Source of the DNA: GCA-016699445 sp964555055
Lineage (GTDB): Bacteria > UBA10199 > JACPAL01 > GCA-016699445
Assembly: GCA_964555055.1 (NCBI GenBank)
Contig: CAZKQW010000004.1
Span: forward strand, 124,001 to 188,000
DNA: 64,000 nucleotides
Direction: 5' to 3'
Shown: one piece after another, positions 1 through 9,264 of the stretch
Layout: each line of letters begins with the position of its first letter
Numbering within the stretch: position 1 is the stretch's first letter
Made by a program: the position numbers and the translations under genes
Notes under the pieces: generated by a model
What the model was told of the DNA's origin: nothing
The model's input: the letters and a program-made list of their open reading frames with translations, nothing else
The model's database searches: none

Positions 1-1013
1 TCAAGTCCGAGATTGAGAGGGTCTCGGGGTTTTCTGAAAAGGAAACTGTGCCTTTGCTGGAGGCTTCGGGGCTTTTAGAAGCGCCTGATGCCATTGAATT
101 CCTCGAGGGCTATCTGCGACATTCTCCAGTTTTGAGCTATGTCGCATTGAAGTCGATCTTGAAGCTGTCTCGTTCTGGAGAGGATTATTCAAGGCTTGTA
201 CTTCATCTGGGGAAACAACCTTTCAACAGTCTTCATGGGCAGATGATATTGAGCTTCCTATCGAAGATCCCTTTAACCCAAAAATTATCCACCTCCACTC
301 TTGACGTCCTGACGCGCACCTTATTCGCCCTCATTCACGACCAAAACACGAACGTCCGTTACCTGAGTTTTAAGATACTCGGTCAGTTACACGTCAAAGA
401 ATCTCTACTCAAGATCCTCGAAAGCTACTTTGGTGAGCCCGATCCCGAGGTAAAGGAAGTCATAAATCAGTGCTTGTCGGCATACTGCATGGACGCCCTT
501 GACGACTGGTGTCGGTGGATGCGTCAGGCTCCAGATGCGGACTCCCGCCGGCATCTTATTAGGCTTTTCCGTTGCACGCGTCTTAATTCTCTAGGAGATT
601 CATTTGTCGATGTTATCTTTGGTTTTTGGGGCCAAGCGGAGCTGCGGGAGGACTTGACCTTGCTCCTCATGCAGCAGTTGTCCGAGGGTTTTCTGCCGTG
701 GAAATGCGTATCCCATTATTTAGATCGAAATCCCTATTACAGGGAATTCTTGGATATCATGAAGGGAAGTATCGATGCTTTCCCGACTTTAATGAGGTCC
801 CGATGGATCCCCCTCGAGAATGCTAAGGATTACTTGGAGGAAATGGATGAGCTTTCGGATAAGGCGCGCCAATCCCTTTTTTATCTTCTTAGCTGCATGT
901 ACGGAGACGAATTCACGCCATTGGCGGTCGATATCTTCGACGCGCATCCAAATCTCGCGTTAAGGGAAACGGCACGCGATTATTTAAAAAGTAGGATGGC
1001 GGCTCATGATTGA
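1..1013 (+). CDS. HEAT-like helical repeat protein of the pel locus (5' end cut off)
   Basis: The reading frame is open from base 3 to the stop at 1013, so the N-terminus lies outside the window; the GTG at 48 is only the first in-frame start codon visible. The roughly 336 residues seen are almost all amphipathic helices in HEAT-like pairs, for example the segment around NVRYLSFKILGQLHVKESLL and the final pair ending in LALRETARDYLKS. No signal peptide or membrane segment is seen in the visible part. The stop overlaps the pelF start by 8 nt, so the two are translationally coupled. Helical repeat proteins usually scaffold other proteins; by position it may take the place of accessory Pel proteins such as PelD or PelE. 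That role is inference. The exact repeat number was not determined. Confidence 0.75.
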   Translation, partial: KSEIERVSGFSEKETVPLLEASGLLEAPDAIEFLEGYLRHSPVLSYVALKSILKLSRSGEDYSRLVLHLGKQPFNSLHGQMILSFLSKIPLTQKLSTSTLDVLTRTLFALIHDQNTNVRYLSFKILGQLHVKESLLKILESYFGEPDPEVKEVINQCLSAYCMDALDDWCRWMRQAPDADSRRHLIRLFRCTRLNSLGDSFVDVIFGFWGQAELREDLTLLLMQQLSEGFLPWKCVSHYLDRNPYYREFLDIMKGSIDAFPTLMRSRWIPLENAKDYLEEMDELSDKARQSLFYLLSCMYGDEFTPLAVDIFDAHPNLALRETARDYLKSRMAAHD

Positions 1014-2466
1014 CGTTTGCTTTCTCTTGGAGGGCACTTATCCTTACGTCGCGGGAGGCGTCTCTACGTGGGTGCATCAGTTGATCGGCGCCATGGGCGA
1101 TATGCGCGTCGCTATCGTCCATATCGCCGCGCATGCGGATCCCACCAGGACCCTCAAGTACGAGATTCCATCCCATGTCGTTTCGTTTAAGGAGATATTC
1201 CTTCATGATTACGCTCTCGCCAGGACGCGCTCCAGAAATCCGTCCTCCGACGATTACGACCTCGTCAAAACTGTTTATCAAGACCTCTCGGCTCACCGCT
1301 TCGACAGCCTTTCGGAGATTTTACCCTTATTCCAGGGAGAGTCGGATTGTTTCGACCTGCCGTCCTTTTTCGCTTCGCGAGAGGTCTGGGAGATGTTGCT
1401 GGAGGGATATGAAAAACACGCGCCGCATATTTCCTTTTTGGATTTCTTTTGGACCTGGCGCGGGATCCATATGCCTTTGATCCATTTGTTGCGGCAGGAT
1501 TTGCCTAAGGCGAAGATCTATCATTCTATTTCGACAGGATACGCTGGTCTCCTAGCGTCCTTGGCAAAGATGAAATACGGTCAGAAGATGTTCCTCACCG
1601 AACACGGGATATACACGCACGAACGCATGCTCGAGATCTCACAGTCGACTTGGATCTACGAGCAGGCGACACGCCATTATCGCGCCGAAAGGGAAATGTC
1701 GTTCTTCAAAAAATGGTGGGTGCAACTCTTTAAAGTAATGAGCGGCATCGCCTACCATCATGCCGACCGCATTTATACCCTCTATGAGGGGAACCGTACC
1801 CGACAAATCTTAGAAGGAGCGAGCCCCGAAAAGATTTCGATTATCCCGAACGGTATTCATGTGCCGCGTCAGGACCCTCCCAAAAGGACGAAAAAGAGCC
1901 CGCCTCAGATCGGGTTTGTGGGTCGCGTTGTGAGTATCAAGGATGTGAAGACTTTTATACACGCGGCGCGCATCGTCTTGGAGGATCATCCTCAATCGGA
2001 ATTTTACATCATTGGACCGACCGACGAGGAGGTCGATTACTATGAGGAATGCGTCGCTCTCGTGTCCGCTTTAGGCTTAAATGGAAAAGTGCATTTTACC
2101 GGGCGCGTCTCGGTAACCGAATATTATTCCTTTTTGGATGTCATCGTTTTGACGAGTTTATCGGAGGCTCAGCCATACGTCATTTTGGAAGCAAACCTGG
2201 CCGGAATTCCGGTGGTTTCGACCCGTGTGGGCGCTTGCCAGGAGATGCTTTTAGGATCCACTGCGGAGGATCGAGCTCTAGGAGCTAGCGGTTTGATCAC
2301 GGAAGTTTCGAGTCCTCGGGAAACGGCAAAGGCCATCAGCCTACTACTTCAAAATCCGCGGCTTTATGAGTCCATGGGCGAAGCGGGTCGGAGACGCGTT
2401 CAAACGTACTATGACCAGGATGATCTCTTGAGTCGTTACCTGAATGTTTACGAACAGAACCTTTAG
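1006..2466 (+). CDS. pelF: PelF-like glycosyltransferase (GT4)
   Basis: Cytosolic GT-B glycosyltransferase predicted to polymerise the Pel exopolysaccharide from UDP-sugars. At 486 residues it is close to the Pseudomonas PelF length of about 507. The N-terminal block EGTYPYVAGGVSTW (residues 9-22) is the hallmark of the PelF N-terminal domain. The C-terminal Rossmann half starts near residue 303 with IGFVGRVVSIKDVK and carries the retaining-GT4 E-x7-E pair (E387 and E395) in SEAQPYVILEANLAG. It overlaps the upstream HEAT-like gene by 8 nt, and pelG starts 6 nt after its stop, so the three form one operon. Neither pelA, pelB nor pelC is visible here, so the rest of the locus probably lies to the left of the window. 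Confidence 0.93.
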   Translation: MIDVCFLLEGTYPYVAGGVSTWVHQLIGAMGDMRVAIVHIAAHADPTRTLKYEIPSHVVSFKEIFLHDYALARTRSRNPSSDDYDLVKTVYQDLSAHRFDSLSEILPLFQGESDCFDLPSFFASREVWEMLLEGYEKHAPHISFLDFFWTWRGIHMPLIHLLRQDLPKAKIYHSISTGYAGLLASLAKMKYGQKMFLTEHGIYTHERMLEISQSTWIYEQATRHYRAEREMSFFKKWWVQLFKVMSGIAYHHADRIYTLYEGNRTRQILEGASPEKISIIPNGIHVPRQDPPKRTKKSPPQIGFVGRVVSIKDVKTFIHAARIVLEDHPQSEFYIIGPTDEEVDYYEECVALVSALGLNGKVHFTGRVSVTEYYSFLDVIVLTSLSEAQPYVILEANLAGIPVVSTRVGACQEMLLGSTAEDRALGASGLITEVSSPRETAKAISLLLQNPRLYESMGEAGRRRVQTYYDQDDLLSRYLNVYEQNL

Positions 2467-2472
2467 GATATT

Positions 2473-3918
2473 ATGGCGGGAATAGGTTTTCGACTGCATC
2501 GTTTGCTCAAAGGGGATTCCTACACGGACCTATTTCGAGCCTATCTTTATTCCGCCGTCATCTCGTCGGGCCCGATGTTGGTCATCATCTTTTCCCTCGT
2601 AGTGATGAAGTCGTTCGTCCAATCTCGGCTCGGTTTCGACGACGCGACGTTGTTCATGGGACTCGTGATCTATGCCTATGCCTATTCGATGCTCCTGGCG
2701 GGGCCATTCTTCTATGTGGTGACGCGTTATCTAGCCGATCAGTATTATCTGAAGAAAATAGACCTTTTTACACAGACTTATATCTCCGTGATCGAGATCC
2801 TATGGGGCATTCAGATCGTATGGGGCCTGTCTTATCTTTATTTCTTGCCGATCGAAACATCCCTCAAGGCGGCTGCCTTCTTCCTTTTTTTGTTCGTGGG
2901 CGGGGTTTGGATCGCCATGATCTTTCTTTCGGCAGCCCGGAACTTTCACTGGATCGTCGGTGGTTTCTTGACAGGGGGGCTCTCCGGTCTCATGGTTTCT
3001 TGGGCGTTGGGAGAGCGATTCGGTTTGATCGGCTATATGACGGGTTTTGCTTTTGGGGAGGGCGTCATTTTCATCATCCTCTCCGTCCGTATTTTTTTCG
3101 AATTCGGCTACCACCCGGTGCGCGATTACACGTTCCTTCGCTACTTCAAACGTTATCCCTATCTGGCAATGATTGGGTTTTTCTATTATTTAGGCACTTG
3201 GATCGATAAGTTTATTTTTTGGTACCACGGGACCGGCGATCGCATCGTATCGGGCCTGAGAGTATGCTTCGATTATGATACGCCGATGTTTTTCGCGTTC
3301 ATGACGACGGTGCCGTCGATGGCTTTTTTCTTGATACAAATGGAAACGTCTTTCGTCGTGCACTACCGCGCTTATTTCGCCGGGATTCAAGACCGCGTCC
3401 CATTCTCGAAGATACAATACTTAAAGCGGTGTTTAACGGAAAACTTAAGCCAAAATCTCCAGAGGTTCGTCGTTTTCCAGGGGCTTTTCAGCGGCACAGC
3501 CATCGTTTTCATTCTGAACCTGACCGAGTACTTCCATTTAAACCAATTCCAAGTGGGGATCTTTCGGATCGGTATCTTGGGTTCGTTCCTTCATGTGGGA
3601 CTTCTCTTCGTGATCACCGTCTTTTTTTACTTTGATTTTCAAAAGGAGGTTTGGTGGGTAGTTTTATGCTTCCTGTTTTTCAACGGTGTGCTGAGTGTCG
3701 TTTCCTTACGCTTGGGATTGCCCACGTACGGTTTCGGGTACTCGGCGGCGGCTTTCATCTCGGTGGCGGTGGCCGTTTTCATCCTCGAGCATAAGTTGAC
3801 GAGGCTCGAGTACTACACTTTCATGAAGCAGCCTTTAGTGTTGCCGCAGTTTAAATTCGAGTCCGAGGATCGAGGAACCCATGGTCGAAAAAGCGCTCCA
3901 ATTTTTCCAGAATCGTAA
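2473..3918 (+). CDS. pelG: PelG-like polysaccharide transporter, multi-pass inner membrane protein
   Basis: A 481-residue protein made of about a dozen hydrophobic segments, matching PelG, the inner-membrane flippase-like partner that acts with PelF in Pel synthesis and export. The N-terminus MAGIGFRLHRLLKGDSYTDL is characteristic of PelG, followed directly by a first membrane segment (SAVISSGPMLVIIFSLVVM). The charged C-terminal tail after residue about 450 is cytoplasmic by prediction. It follows pelF by 6 nt. Its last 38 nt overlap the next gene in another frame. PelF-PelG pairs also occur in reduced pel-like loci of other bacteria, so a full Pseudomonas-type locus should not be assumed. 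Confidence 0.93.
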   Translation: MAGIGFRLHRLLKGDSYTDLFRAYLYSAVISSGPMLVIIFSLVVMKSFVQSRLGFDDATLFMGLVIYAYAYSMLLAGPFFYVVTRYLADQYYLKKIDLFTQTYISVIEILWGIQIVWGLSYLYFLPIETSLKAAAFFLFLFVGGVWIAMIFLSAARNFHWIVGGFLTGGLSGLMVSWALGERFGLIGYMTGFAFGEGVIFIILSVRIFFEFGYHPVRDYTFLRYFKRYPYLAMIGFFYYLGTWIDKFIFWYHGTGDRIVSGLRVCFDYDTPMFFAFMTTVPSMAFFLIQMETSFVVHYRAYFAGIQDRVPFSKIQYLKRCLTENLSQNLQRFVVFQGLFSGTAIVFILNLTEYFHLNQFQVGIFRIGILGSFLHVGLLFVITVFFYFDFQKEVWWVVLCFLFFNGVLSVVSLRLGLPTYGFGYSAAAFISVAVAVFILEHKLTRLEYYTFMKQPLVLPQFKFESEDRGTHGRKSAPIFPES

Positions 3919-5293
3919 GGACGAATATCTCGAGGACCTCAAAGGATTGGTGAGGATTCCCAGCGTGTCCTTTCCAGGTTTCCCGGAAGCAGAAGTCCTC
4001 AAAAGCGCCGAAGCCACCCGGCGATTGTTGGGGAAAAGGGGATTTCAAAACATCCGTATCTTGGAGATCGCAGGATCCCACCCTGCGGTTTTCGGGGAAC
4101 GGGTCGTCGACCCGAACCTTCCGACGCTCCTCCTCTACGCTCATCATGACGTTCAACCGGCAGGCGATGCCGCTTTATGGGATTCGCCTCCTTTCGAACC
4201 TGTCGAACGCGAAGCTTACGGAGAAAAGAGGCTTTTTGGTCGCGGTACGGCCGACGATAAGGCGGGCATCGTTATCCACACATCCGCAGTTGATGCCTGG
4301 CTTCAGGCGGGGTCGCTTCCGTTGAATGTCAAAATACTGGTCGAAGGGGAAGAGGAGACGGGCAGCGCGCATCTCAGCCAGTTCTTGAAAAAATATAGAT
4401 CCCTTTTCGACGCCGATGTCTTGATCCTGACCGATACCTCCAACTTCGATGTCGGGATCCCGTCTCTCACGACGACCTTGCGAGGTTTGGTGGCCGTCCA
4501 TGTGGAGGTAAAAGTCCTCGATCATGCTCTGCATTCTGGCATGTGGGGAGGAGTCGTGCCGGATGCGGCGATGGCGTTAAGCAAGATGTTGGCGGGATTG
4601 GTCGACGCCCAAGGGCAAATCGCCATTCCCGGCTTGAACGACGATGTCCGTCCGTTGACGGAAGAAGAGAGACAAGCGTTCGAGGCCCTTCCTTTCAAGG
4701 AAGACGAGTTTCGCAAGCAATCGGGAATTCGATCCGGCGTGCCTTTGGCCGCGACCCAGAAGGATGTTTTCGAAAAAAATTGGCGATTGCCATCTCTTGC
4801 GATCAACGCGATCCAGGCAAGTAGTCGCAAGGATGCCCGAAATATCCTTTGCGATGCCGCATGGGCGCGCGTAGCCATACGCATCGTGCCCAACATGAAT
4901 CCACGCAAGATTTTCGATCAGTTGACGTCGTTTCTCAAGAAATCCGCGCCTTGGGGCGTGGAAGTCCATATAGAGCCTGAGACGTACGCGAAAGAGGGCA
5001 ATGGCTGGTGGGAGACGGATACGAACCATCCCGCTTTCGCCGCCGCGATGAAAGCCTTAGAAGCGGGTTACGGAGTCAAGCCGGTTTACATGGGGTGCGG
5101 CGGTTCCATACCTTTCGTCGAACCTTTTGCTCGGGAGTTGGGCGGTGTTCCCGCCTTGCTGATCGGCGTCGAAGACCCCTATACCAACGCCCATGCCGAA
5201 AACGAAAGCTTAAGCCTGAAGGATTGGCGAAGTGCGATTAAATCGGCGATTGTTTTATACGAAGAATTGGCGCAAACGGTCCGTAAAACATAA
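3881..5293 (+). CDS. M20-family zinc metallopeptidase (dipeptidase-like)
   Basis: Predicted cytosolic dinuclear-zinc peptidase of the M20/M25/M40 superfamily, 470 residues. Visible metal and catalytic motifs are HHDVQPA (residues 88-94), GRGTADDKAG (120-129), the glutamate run EGEEETGS (155-162) and the late histidine in NAHAENES. The dimerisation (lid) domain lies between about residues 195 and 370. No signal peptide is present. The length and motif set fit the carnosinase or general dipeptidase subgroup rather than succinyl-diaminopimelate desuccinylase, but the substrate cannot be read from sequence. The start overlaps pelG by 38 nt; a weak AGGA lies 6 nt before the ATG. Why a peptidase sits in a pel operon is unclear, and it may simply be co-transcribed. 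Confidence 0.88.
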   Translation: MVEKALQFFQNRKDEYLEDLKGLVRIPSVSFPGFPEAEVLKSAEATRRLLGKRGFQNIRILEIAGSHPAVFGERVVDPNLPTLLLYAHHDVQPAGDAALWDSPPFEPVEREAYGEKRLFGRGTADDKAGIVIHTSAVDAWLQAGSLPLNVKILVEGEEETGSAHLSQFLKKYRSLFDADVLILTDTSNFDVGIPSLTTTLRGLVAVHVEVKVLDHALHSGMWGGVVPDAAMALSKMLAGLVDAQGQIAIPGLNDDVRPLTEEERQAFEALPFKEDEFRKQSGIRSGVPLAATQKDVFEKNWRLPSLAINAIQASSRKDARNILCDAAWARVAIRIVPNMNPRKIFDQLTSFLKKSAPWGVEVHIEPETYAKEGNGWWETDTNHPAFAAAMKALEAGYGVKPVYMGCGGSIPFVEPFARELGGVPALLIGVEDPYTNAHAENESLSLKDWRSAIKSAIVLYEELAQTVRKT

Positions 5294-5308
5294 ATCGAAA
5301 GGAATCTT

Positions 5309-5527
5309 ATGGCCATCGTCCTCTATGTTGTCCTGTTAGGGTATGCGTTATTGAATTTTATGTACGCTTTCAAAGAACCTCCCGCGGCTTTGAAGAGCTT
5401 CTTGAAAATTCCGAGTATATTCGTTTTTCTGCCGAATCATTTGGTGGTTCCCGTGGGGAGGATATTCACGGGTTGCATGACGTTATTCTTGTTGATTTTC
5501 ATCTACGTGAAGACGAGCGGTTTTTAG
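5309..5527 (+). CDS. small membrane protein, unknown function
   Basis: A 72-residue protein with a hydrophobic segment at residues 2-20 and another at about 48-68, joined by a loop rich in prolines and basic residues; it should sit in the inner membrane as a hairpin. An AAAGGA Shine-Dalgarno sequence lies 8 nt before the ATG. It begins 15 nt after the peptidase stop and is the last gene before the terminator at 5551, so it looks like the tail of the pel operon. I do not recognise the family. Confidence 0.7.
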   Translation: MAIVLYVVLLGYALLNFMYAFKEPPAALKSFLKIPSIFVFLPNHLVVPVGRIFTGCMTLFLLIFIYVKTSGF

Positions 5528-5550
5528 TCGCTCTTTGACGGTAAAATAAA

Positions 5551-5583
5551 AAGCCGTCTACCTTTGGGTAGACGGCTTTTTTC
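5551..5583. terminator. bidirectional rho-independent terminator
   Basis: AAGCCGTCTACC and GGTAGACGGCTT form a perfect 12-bp stem around a 3-nt loop. T runs follow on both strands, so it can stop the pel-operon transcript on the plus strand and the HU transcript on the minus strand. Confidence 0.92.
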
Positions 5584-5598
5584 GTTCGAATCTAACTC

Positions 5599-5883
5599 TT
5601 ACTTACCGAGGATAGAATCCTTGGCGGCCTTCGCGACGCGGAATTTCACCACTTTTTTCGCGGGGATCTTGATGGTGGCGCCGGTCTGGGGGTTACGACC
5701 CATGCGGGCCTTGCGGTTCACGAGGACCAGTTTGCCCAAGCCAGGCAAGGTGAAGCTATTCTTGGCTTCCTTGTAGGCGAGCGTCGCCAGGGTTTCCAAG
5801 AAAGTCGCGGCCGTCTTTTTGGGAAGATCGACCTTATCGGCTAATTGGCTGACGATCTGTGATTTCGTGAGTGGCTTTCCCAT
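5599..5883 (-). CDS. HU-family nucleoid DNA-binding protein
   Basis: A 94-residue HU/IHF-fold protein that bends DNA as a dimer. The N-terminal helices MGKPLTKSQIVSQLADK and the DNA-binding arm RKARMGRNPQTGATIKIPAKKVVKFR (the RNPxTG signature, around residues 60-75) are both clear. A full Shine-Dalgarno sequence AAGGAGG (plus-strand 5888-5894) precedes the ATG. The gene is monocistronic, ends at the shared terminator and is divergent from the ABC permease. HU versus IHF cannot be settled by eye; the absence of IHF-specific features and the lone location favour HU. Confidence 0.95.
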   Translation of the reverse strand: MGKPLTKSQIVSQLADKVDLPKKTAATFLETLATLAYKEAKNSFTLPGLGKLVLVNRKARMGRNPQTGATIKIPAKKVVKFRVAKAAKDSILGK

Positions 5884-5927
5884 GATTCCTCCTTATATGT
5901 GGTTAATGGGTTGGTTAGTCTATTTTC

Positions 5928-5946
5928 GGACGCCGCCTCGGCGTCC
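5928..5946. promoter_or_regulatory. perfect inverted repeat between HU and the ABC permease
   Basis: GGACGCCG and CGGCGTCC (8 bp each) surround a CCT loop. On the plus strand it is followed by a T-rich stretch, which gives it the look of a terminator pointing to the permease although no gene precedes it on that strand. It could end antisense transcripts, act as an operator in the divergent region, or form a hairpin in the HU leader. Confidence 0.5.
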
Positions 5947-6106
5947 TTAACTTAATTTTTATTTTCGTTTTTTCGCACCTCGATTTGGACCTTTAAATTC
6001 AAGCCTCAAATCCAAGTGAAGTCGTTTGGTACCAAGATTCATGCGGGTTGTCGAAAGATTTTTGCGCTTTCTTGATTTTTTTTGCGTTTTATCTTTTATA
6101 CGCTCG

Positions 6107-7861
6107 ATGTTTGAACGCGTTCGCACCGATTTCCCCGACTCCTTTCGCTTCTTGGATAAATCGAAGGTTTTCTTCATGGATGTTTTTGTCCTTTTGCTCC
6201 TGTCTGCGTTCCTCTATTCGCTTTTGATCCTCGCTCGCCAATGGTCAGCTCCCTTGGACGCTCAGGTCGAGATCGATTTAAGTCTTTGGGCCTTGCCTCA
6301 TTACGCGTTCCTGTCTTTTCTGCGAGGTATGACGGCATTCGCCCTCTCGTTCGCCTTCACCATGGTTTACGGTTACATCGCGGCTTACCGCCCTAAAGCG
6401 GACCGGTTCTTGATCCCAGTCCTCGACATTCTCCAGTCCATTCCCGTCATCGGTTTCTTGCCGAGCGCTCTTTTGGCGTTGGTTTCGCTTTTTCCGAATA
6501 AGACCATCGGCTTGGAACTCGCCAGCATCCTCATGATCTTCACGGGTCAAGTCTGGGGCATGACTTTTTCGTTCTACCAATCGTTGAAGACGATACCTCG
6601 GGATTACTTGGAAATGGCCTCCATGTACCGTTTCAACTTTTGGCAGAGGTTCATACGGCTCGAGCTTCCTTCTTCGGCCATGGCTTTGGCATGGAACAGT
6701 ATGATGGGAATGGCAGGGGGATGGTTTTTCTTGATGATTTGCGAATCCTTCACGCTCGGTAAAAACGACTTTCGCTTGCCGGGACTCGGGGCTTATATGG
6801 CGATGGCGGTCGCGGAGAATAATTTGCCTTCCATTCTCGGCGGGTTGGCGACGATGATGGGTCTGGTTGTCCTCATTAATTTTGGTGTGTGGGCTCCTCT
6901 CTTGGTATGGGCACAGAAGTTTAAAGTGGAGGAGGGAGGAAATCCCGTGCTTCCCTCTACCTTCGTCGCCAATGTGCTGCAAAAGTCGCGGCTTTGGCAA
7001 TTCCTGCTGAACCGCATCGCGCAGCCGATCGACGCCTATCTGTCCTCAGCCGAGAAGTTGCCGGAAGATTCCGGCCTGAGACCGCGGCGTTTCGAGGAGT
7101 TTTGGAAGATCGCCTTAAAATACGGTACCTACGCTCTCCTCATGTATCTCTTTGGGGCTTCACTCTGGTTTTCAGTCAAATTGGTCCAGATGTTGTCACA
7201 TTTGGAACTCAGTATTTGGTTGGAGATTATAAAATCGACCTTGTGGACTTTCTTGAGGGTCGCCGCGGCGACGGTCTTGGCGAGCCTTTGGACCATTCCG
7301 CTCGGCATATGGATCGGTTCCAACGTGAAGCGCACGGAGCGTTTCCAACCGATCGTACAGATCCTGGCCTCCTTCCCGGCTCCGATGCTATATCCGTTGA
7401 TGATCATGATGATGCAGAAGATCGGTATGCATTTGAACCTTACTTCCATTCTGATGATGATGATGGGCACTCAATGGTATCTGTTATTCAATTTGATCGC
7501 GGGCGCCAGCATCGTTCCTTCGGAATACCGGGAAGTGGGGAAAGCTTATGGATTTTCCCGCATGCAGAGGTGGAAGTTGATTTGGATTCCGGCTATTTTT
7601 CCGTCTCTCGTGACGGGTTTGGTGACTTCTGCGGGCGGATCTTGGAATGCGAGCATCGTCACGGAATATGTCAGTTTAGGTAACGATTCCTATAGGGTGA
7701 AAGGATTGGGTTCCTTGATCACGACATCGGCCGCCAATGGGAATTTCGACTTGCTGGCGGCGGGAGTTATCGTGATGGCCTTGACCGTCGTTTTGATCAA
7801 TCGCACGTTGTGGGCTCCTTTATATAAATTAGCGGAAACGAAGTTCACGAGGGCCGTGTGA
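6107..7861 (+). CDS. ABC transporter permease, two fused NitT/TauT-type permease domains
   Basis: Inner-membrane permease of the nitrate/sulfonate/taurine/bicarbonate class. Two complete permease units are fused head to tail, each with its own ATPase-coupling (EAA) loop: one around DYLEMASMYRFNFWQRF and one around EYREVGKAYGFSRMQRW. Single-domain homologues are about 260 residues; this product is 584 residues from the ATG at 6107. The frame is open back to a TTG at 6026 and another ATG lies at 6041, but coding-like codon use begins at about 6107; a further ATG at 6176 has a GAAGG ribosome site yet would cut into the first helix. The ATPase gene overlaps the stop. No substrate-binding protein is encoded nearby, so the substrate is unknown. 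Confidence 0.88.
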   Translation: MFERVRTDFPDSFRFLDKSKVFFMDVFVLLLLSAFLYSLLILARQWSAPLDAQVEIDLSLWALPHYAFLSFLRGMTAFALSFAFTMVYGYIAAYRPKADRFLIPVLDILQSIPVIGFLPSALLALVSLFPNKTIGLELASILMIFTGQVWGMTFSFYQSLKTIPRDYLEMASMYRFNFWQRFIRLELPSSAMALAWNSMMGMAGGWFFLMICESFTLGKNDFRLPGLGAYMAMAVAENNLPSILGGLATMMGLVVLINFGVWAPLLVWAQKFKVEEGGNPVLPSTFVANVLQKSRLWQFLLNRIAQPIDAYLSSAEKLPEDSGLRPRRFEEFWKIALKYGTYALLMYLFGASLWFSVKLVQMLSHLELSIWLEIIKSTLWTFLRVAAATVLASLWTIPLGIWIGSNVKRTERFQPIVQILASFPAPMLYPLMIMMMQKIGMHLNLTSILMMMMGTQWYLLFNLIAGASIVPSEYREVGKAYGFSRMQRWKLIWIPAIFPSLVTGLVTSAGGSWNASIVTEYVSLGNDSYRVKGLGSLITTSAANGNFDLLAAGVIVMALTVVLINRTLWAPLYKLAETKFTRAV

Positions 7862-9216
7862 TGGCTGAAAAGATATTGGAAATCCAGGATGTCGATTATT
7901 CCTACCGGACGGGAGCATCGGCCACGGAGAATTTAGCCCTTCAAAATGTCGGCTTCTCAGTGAACGCGGGTGAGATCGTCGCTTTTCTAGGACCTTCCGG
8001 CTGCGGCAAGTCAACGTTGATGCGTATCGCTTGTGGTTTGATCCGACCTCACCGAGGGACCGTGCTTTGGCACGGTAAGGAAGTCTCGGGTCCTTTAGGG
8101 GGCGTTGGCGTCGTCTTCCAACAGTTCGCCCTATACCCATGGTTGACGATTTCCCAAAATATCGAGCAGGTGCTCATCCCGCGAAATCTTACGGCCGAAC
8201 AAAGAAAGCGTCGCGTCGCCGAGGTCATCACCCTGATCGGTCTTGACGGTTTCGAGGAAGCCTACCCGCGTGAGCTGTCCGGAGGCATGAAACAACGCGT
8301 GAGTATCGCTCGGGCCTTGGCGATCCATCCGGAGCTTTTGCTCCTGGACGAGCCTTTCAGCCAAGTCGATGCGTTGACCGCGGAAACGTTAAGGAACGAA
8401 GTCGTGAACTTATGGCGCGATCGCGAGCGCTATCCCCAGTCGATCCTTTTCGTGAGCCATGACATCCATGAAGTCGTCTCCATGGCCTCTCGCATCATGT
8501 TAATGGGCGATAAGCCCGGACACATCCAAAAAGTCATCGACAATCCCTTGTCCTATCCCAGGGATCCGCGATCGACCTCCTTCCAGATGATGGTCGAAAA
8601 GCTCCATGACATCATCACGGGACTCTATCTGCCGGAAGAACAAGCGCCGACGATCGCGACGATCGTTTCCAGCTGGTCAGGCGCGTTTTCGATGGTGCCT
8701 CTGCCTTTGGTGGAAGTTCGCGACGTCATCGGTATTTTGGAGGCCGTCGCGGCGCGTGGCGGCAACGTCCCGCTCTTCCGACTCAGCGAGGAGATCGACA
8801 CGACCTTTACGAGCATCCTGTTGGCGACCAAGGGCGCGGAGCTTTTGGGTTTCTTGACGACCCCGGAAGATCATTTGATTATGACGGACGTCGGTAAGGA
8901 GTTCATGATGGCCACCAAGAAGTCGCGGAAACAGATCTTTAAGAACCGTTTTGTGCAATTGAACCTGGTGAAGCGCCTGAAGGACATGCTCGAGAGAAGC
9001 CCCGAAGGGCGTTTCCCGCGGGAAATTTTCCTGGAGGAGCTCGCGATCCACTGTCCGTTAGAGGACCCCAAAAAACTTTTCCGGATCTTAATCAACTGGG
9101 GCAAGTATGCCGAACTCTGGAGTTACCAAGCGGCTCTTTCGTCGGTTGTCTTAGTGGGTCGCGAACCTGTCGCGGCATCCTCCGTGGGAGCGGATCCAGG
9201 CACGGATTCCCATTGA
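7861..9216 (+). CDS. ABC transporter ATPase with C-terminal AAA-associated domain
   Basis: Energises the fused permease upstream. The ABC domain covers about residues 1-235, with Walker A GPSGCGKST (44-52), Q-loop QQFALYPW, signature LSGGMKQR, Walker B LLLLDEP and an H-switch in VSHDIHEV. A C-terminal extension of about 170 residues (from about 280) resembles the AAA-associated regulatory domain found on some NitT/TauT-type ATPases; it contains winged-helix-like segments. The ATG at 7861 shares its A with the permease stop (TGATG); a GTG at 7858 is the alternative. The permease-ATPase pair lacks a periplasmic binding protein in this window. Confidence in the family is high, in the substrate nil. 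Confidence 0.93.
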   Translation: MAEKILEIQDVDYSYRTGASATENLALQNVGFSVNAGEIVAFLGPSGCGKSTLMRIACGLIRPHRGTVLWHGKEVSGPLGGVGVVFQQFALYPWLTISQNIEQVLIPRNLTAEQRKRRVAEVITLIGLDGFEEAYPRELSGGMKQRVSIARALAIHPELLLLDEPFSQVDALTAETLRNEVVNLWRDRERYPQSILFVSHDIHEVVSMASRIMLMGDKPGHIQKVIDNPLSYPRDPRSTSFQMMVEKLHDIITGLYLPEEQAPTIATIVSSWSGAFSMVPLPLVEVRDVIGILEAVAARGGNVPLFRLSEEIDTTFTSILLATKGAELLGFLTTPEDHLIMTDVGKEFMMATKKSRKQIFKNRFVQLNLVKRLKDMLERSPEGRFPREIFLEELAIHCPLEDPKKLFRILINWGKYAELWSYQAALSSVVLVGREPVAASSVGADPGTDSH

Positions 9217-9264
9217 CACCCATCCGCGTGTTTTTTAGCAAAACTTCCAATAGTGAGCGAGTAA

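Noticed and set aside
5959..6177. 72-residue Lys/Arg-rich minus-strand frame between HU and the permease
   Set aside because: It is the antisense of a T-rich stretch and overlaps the permease start; there is no ribosome site. Not impossible, so worth a check with RNA-seq.
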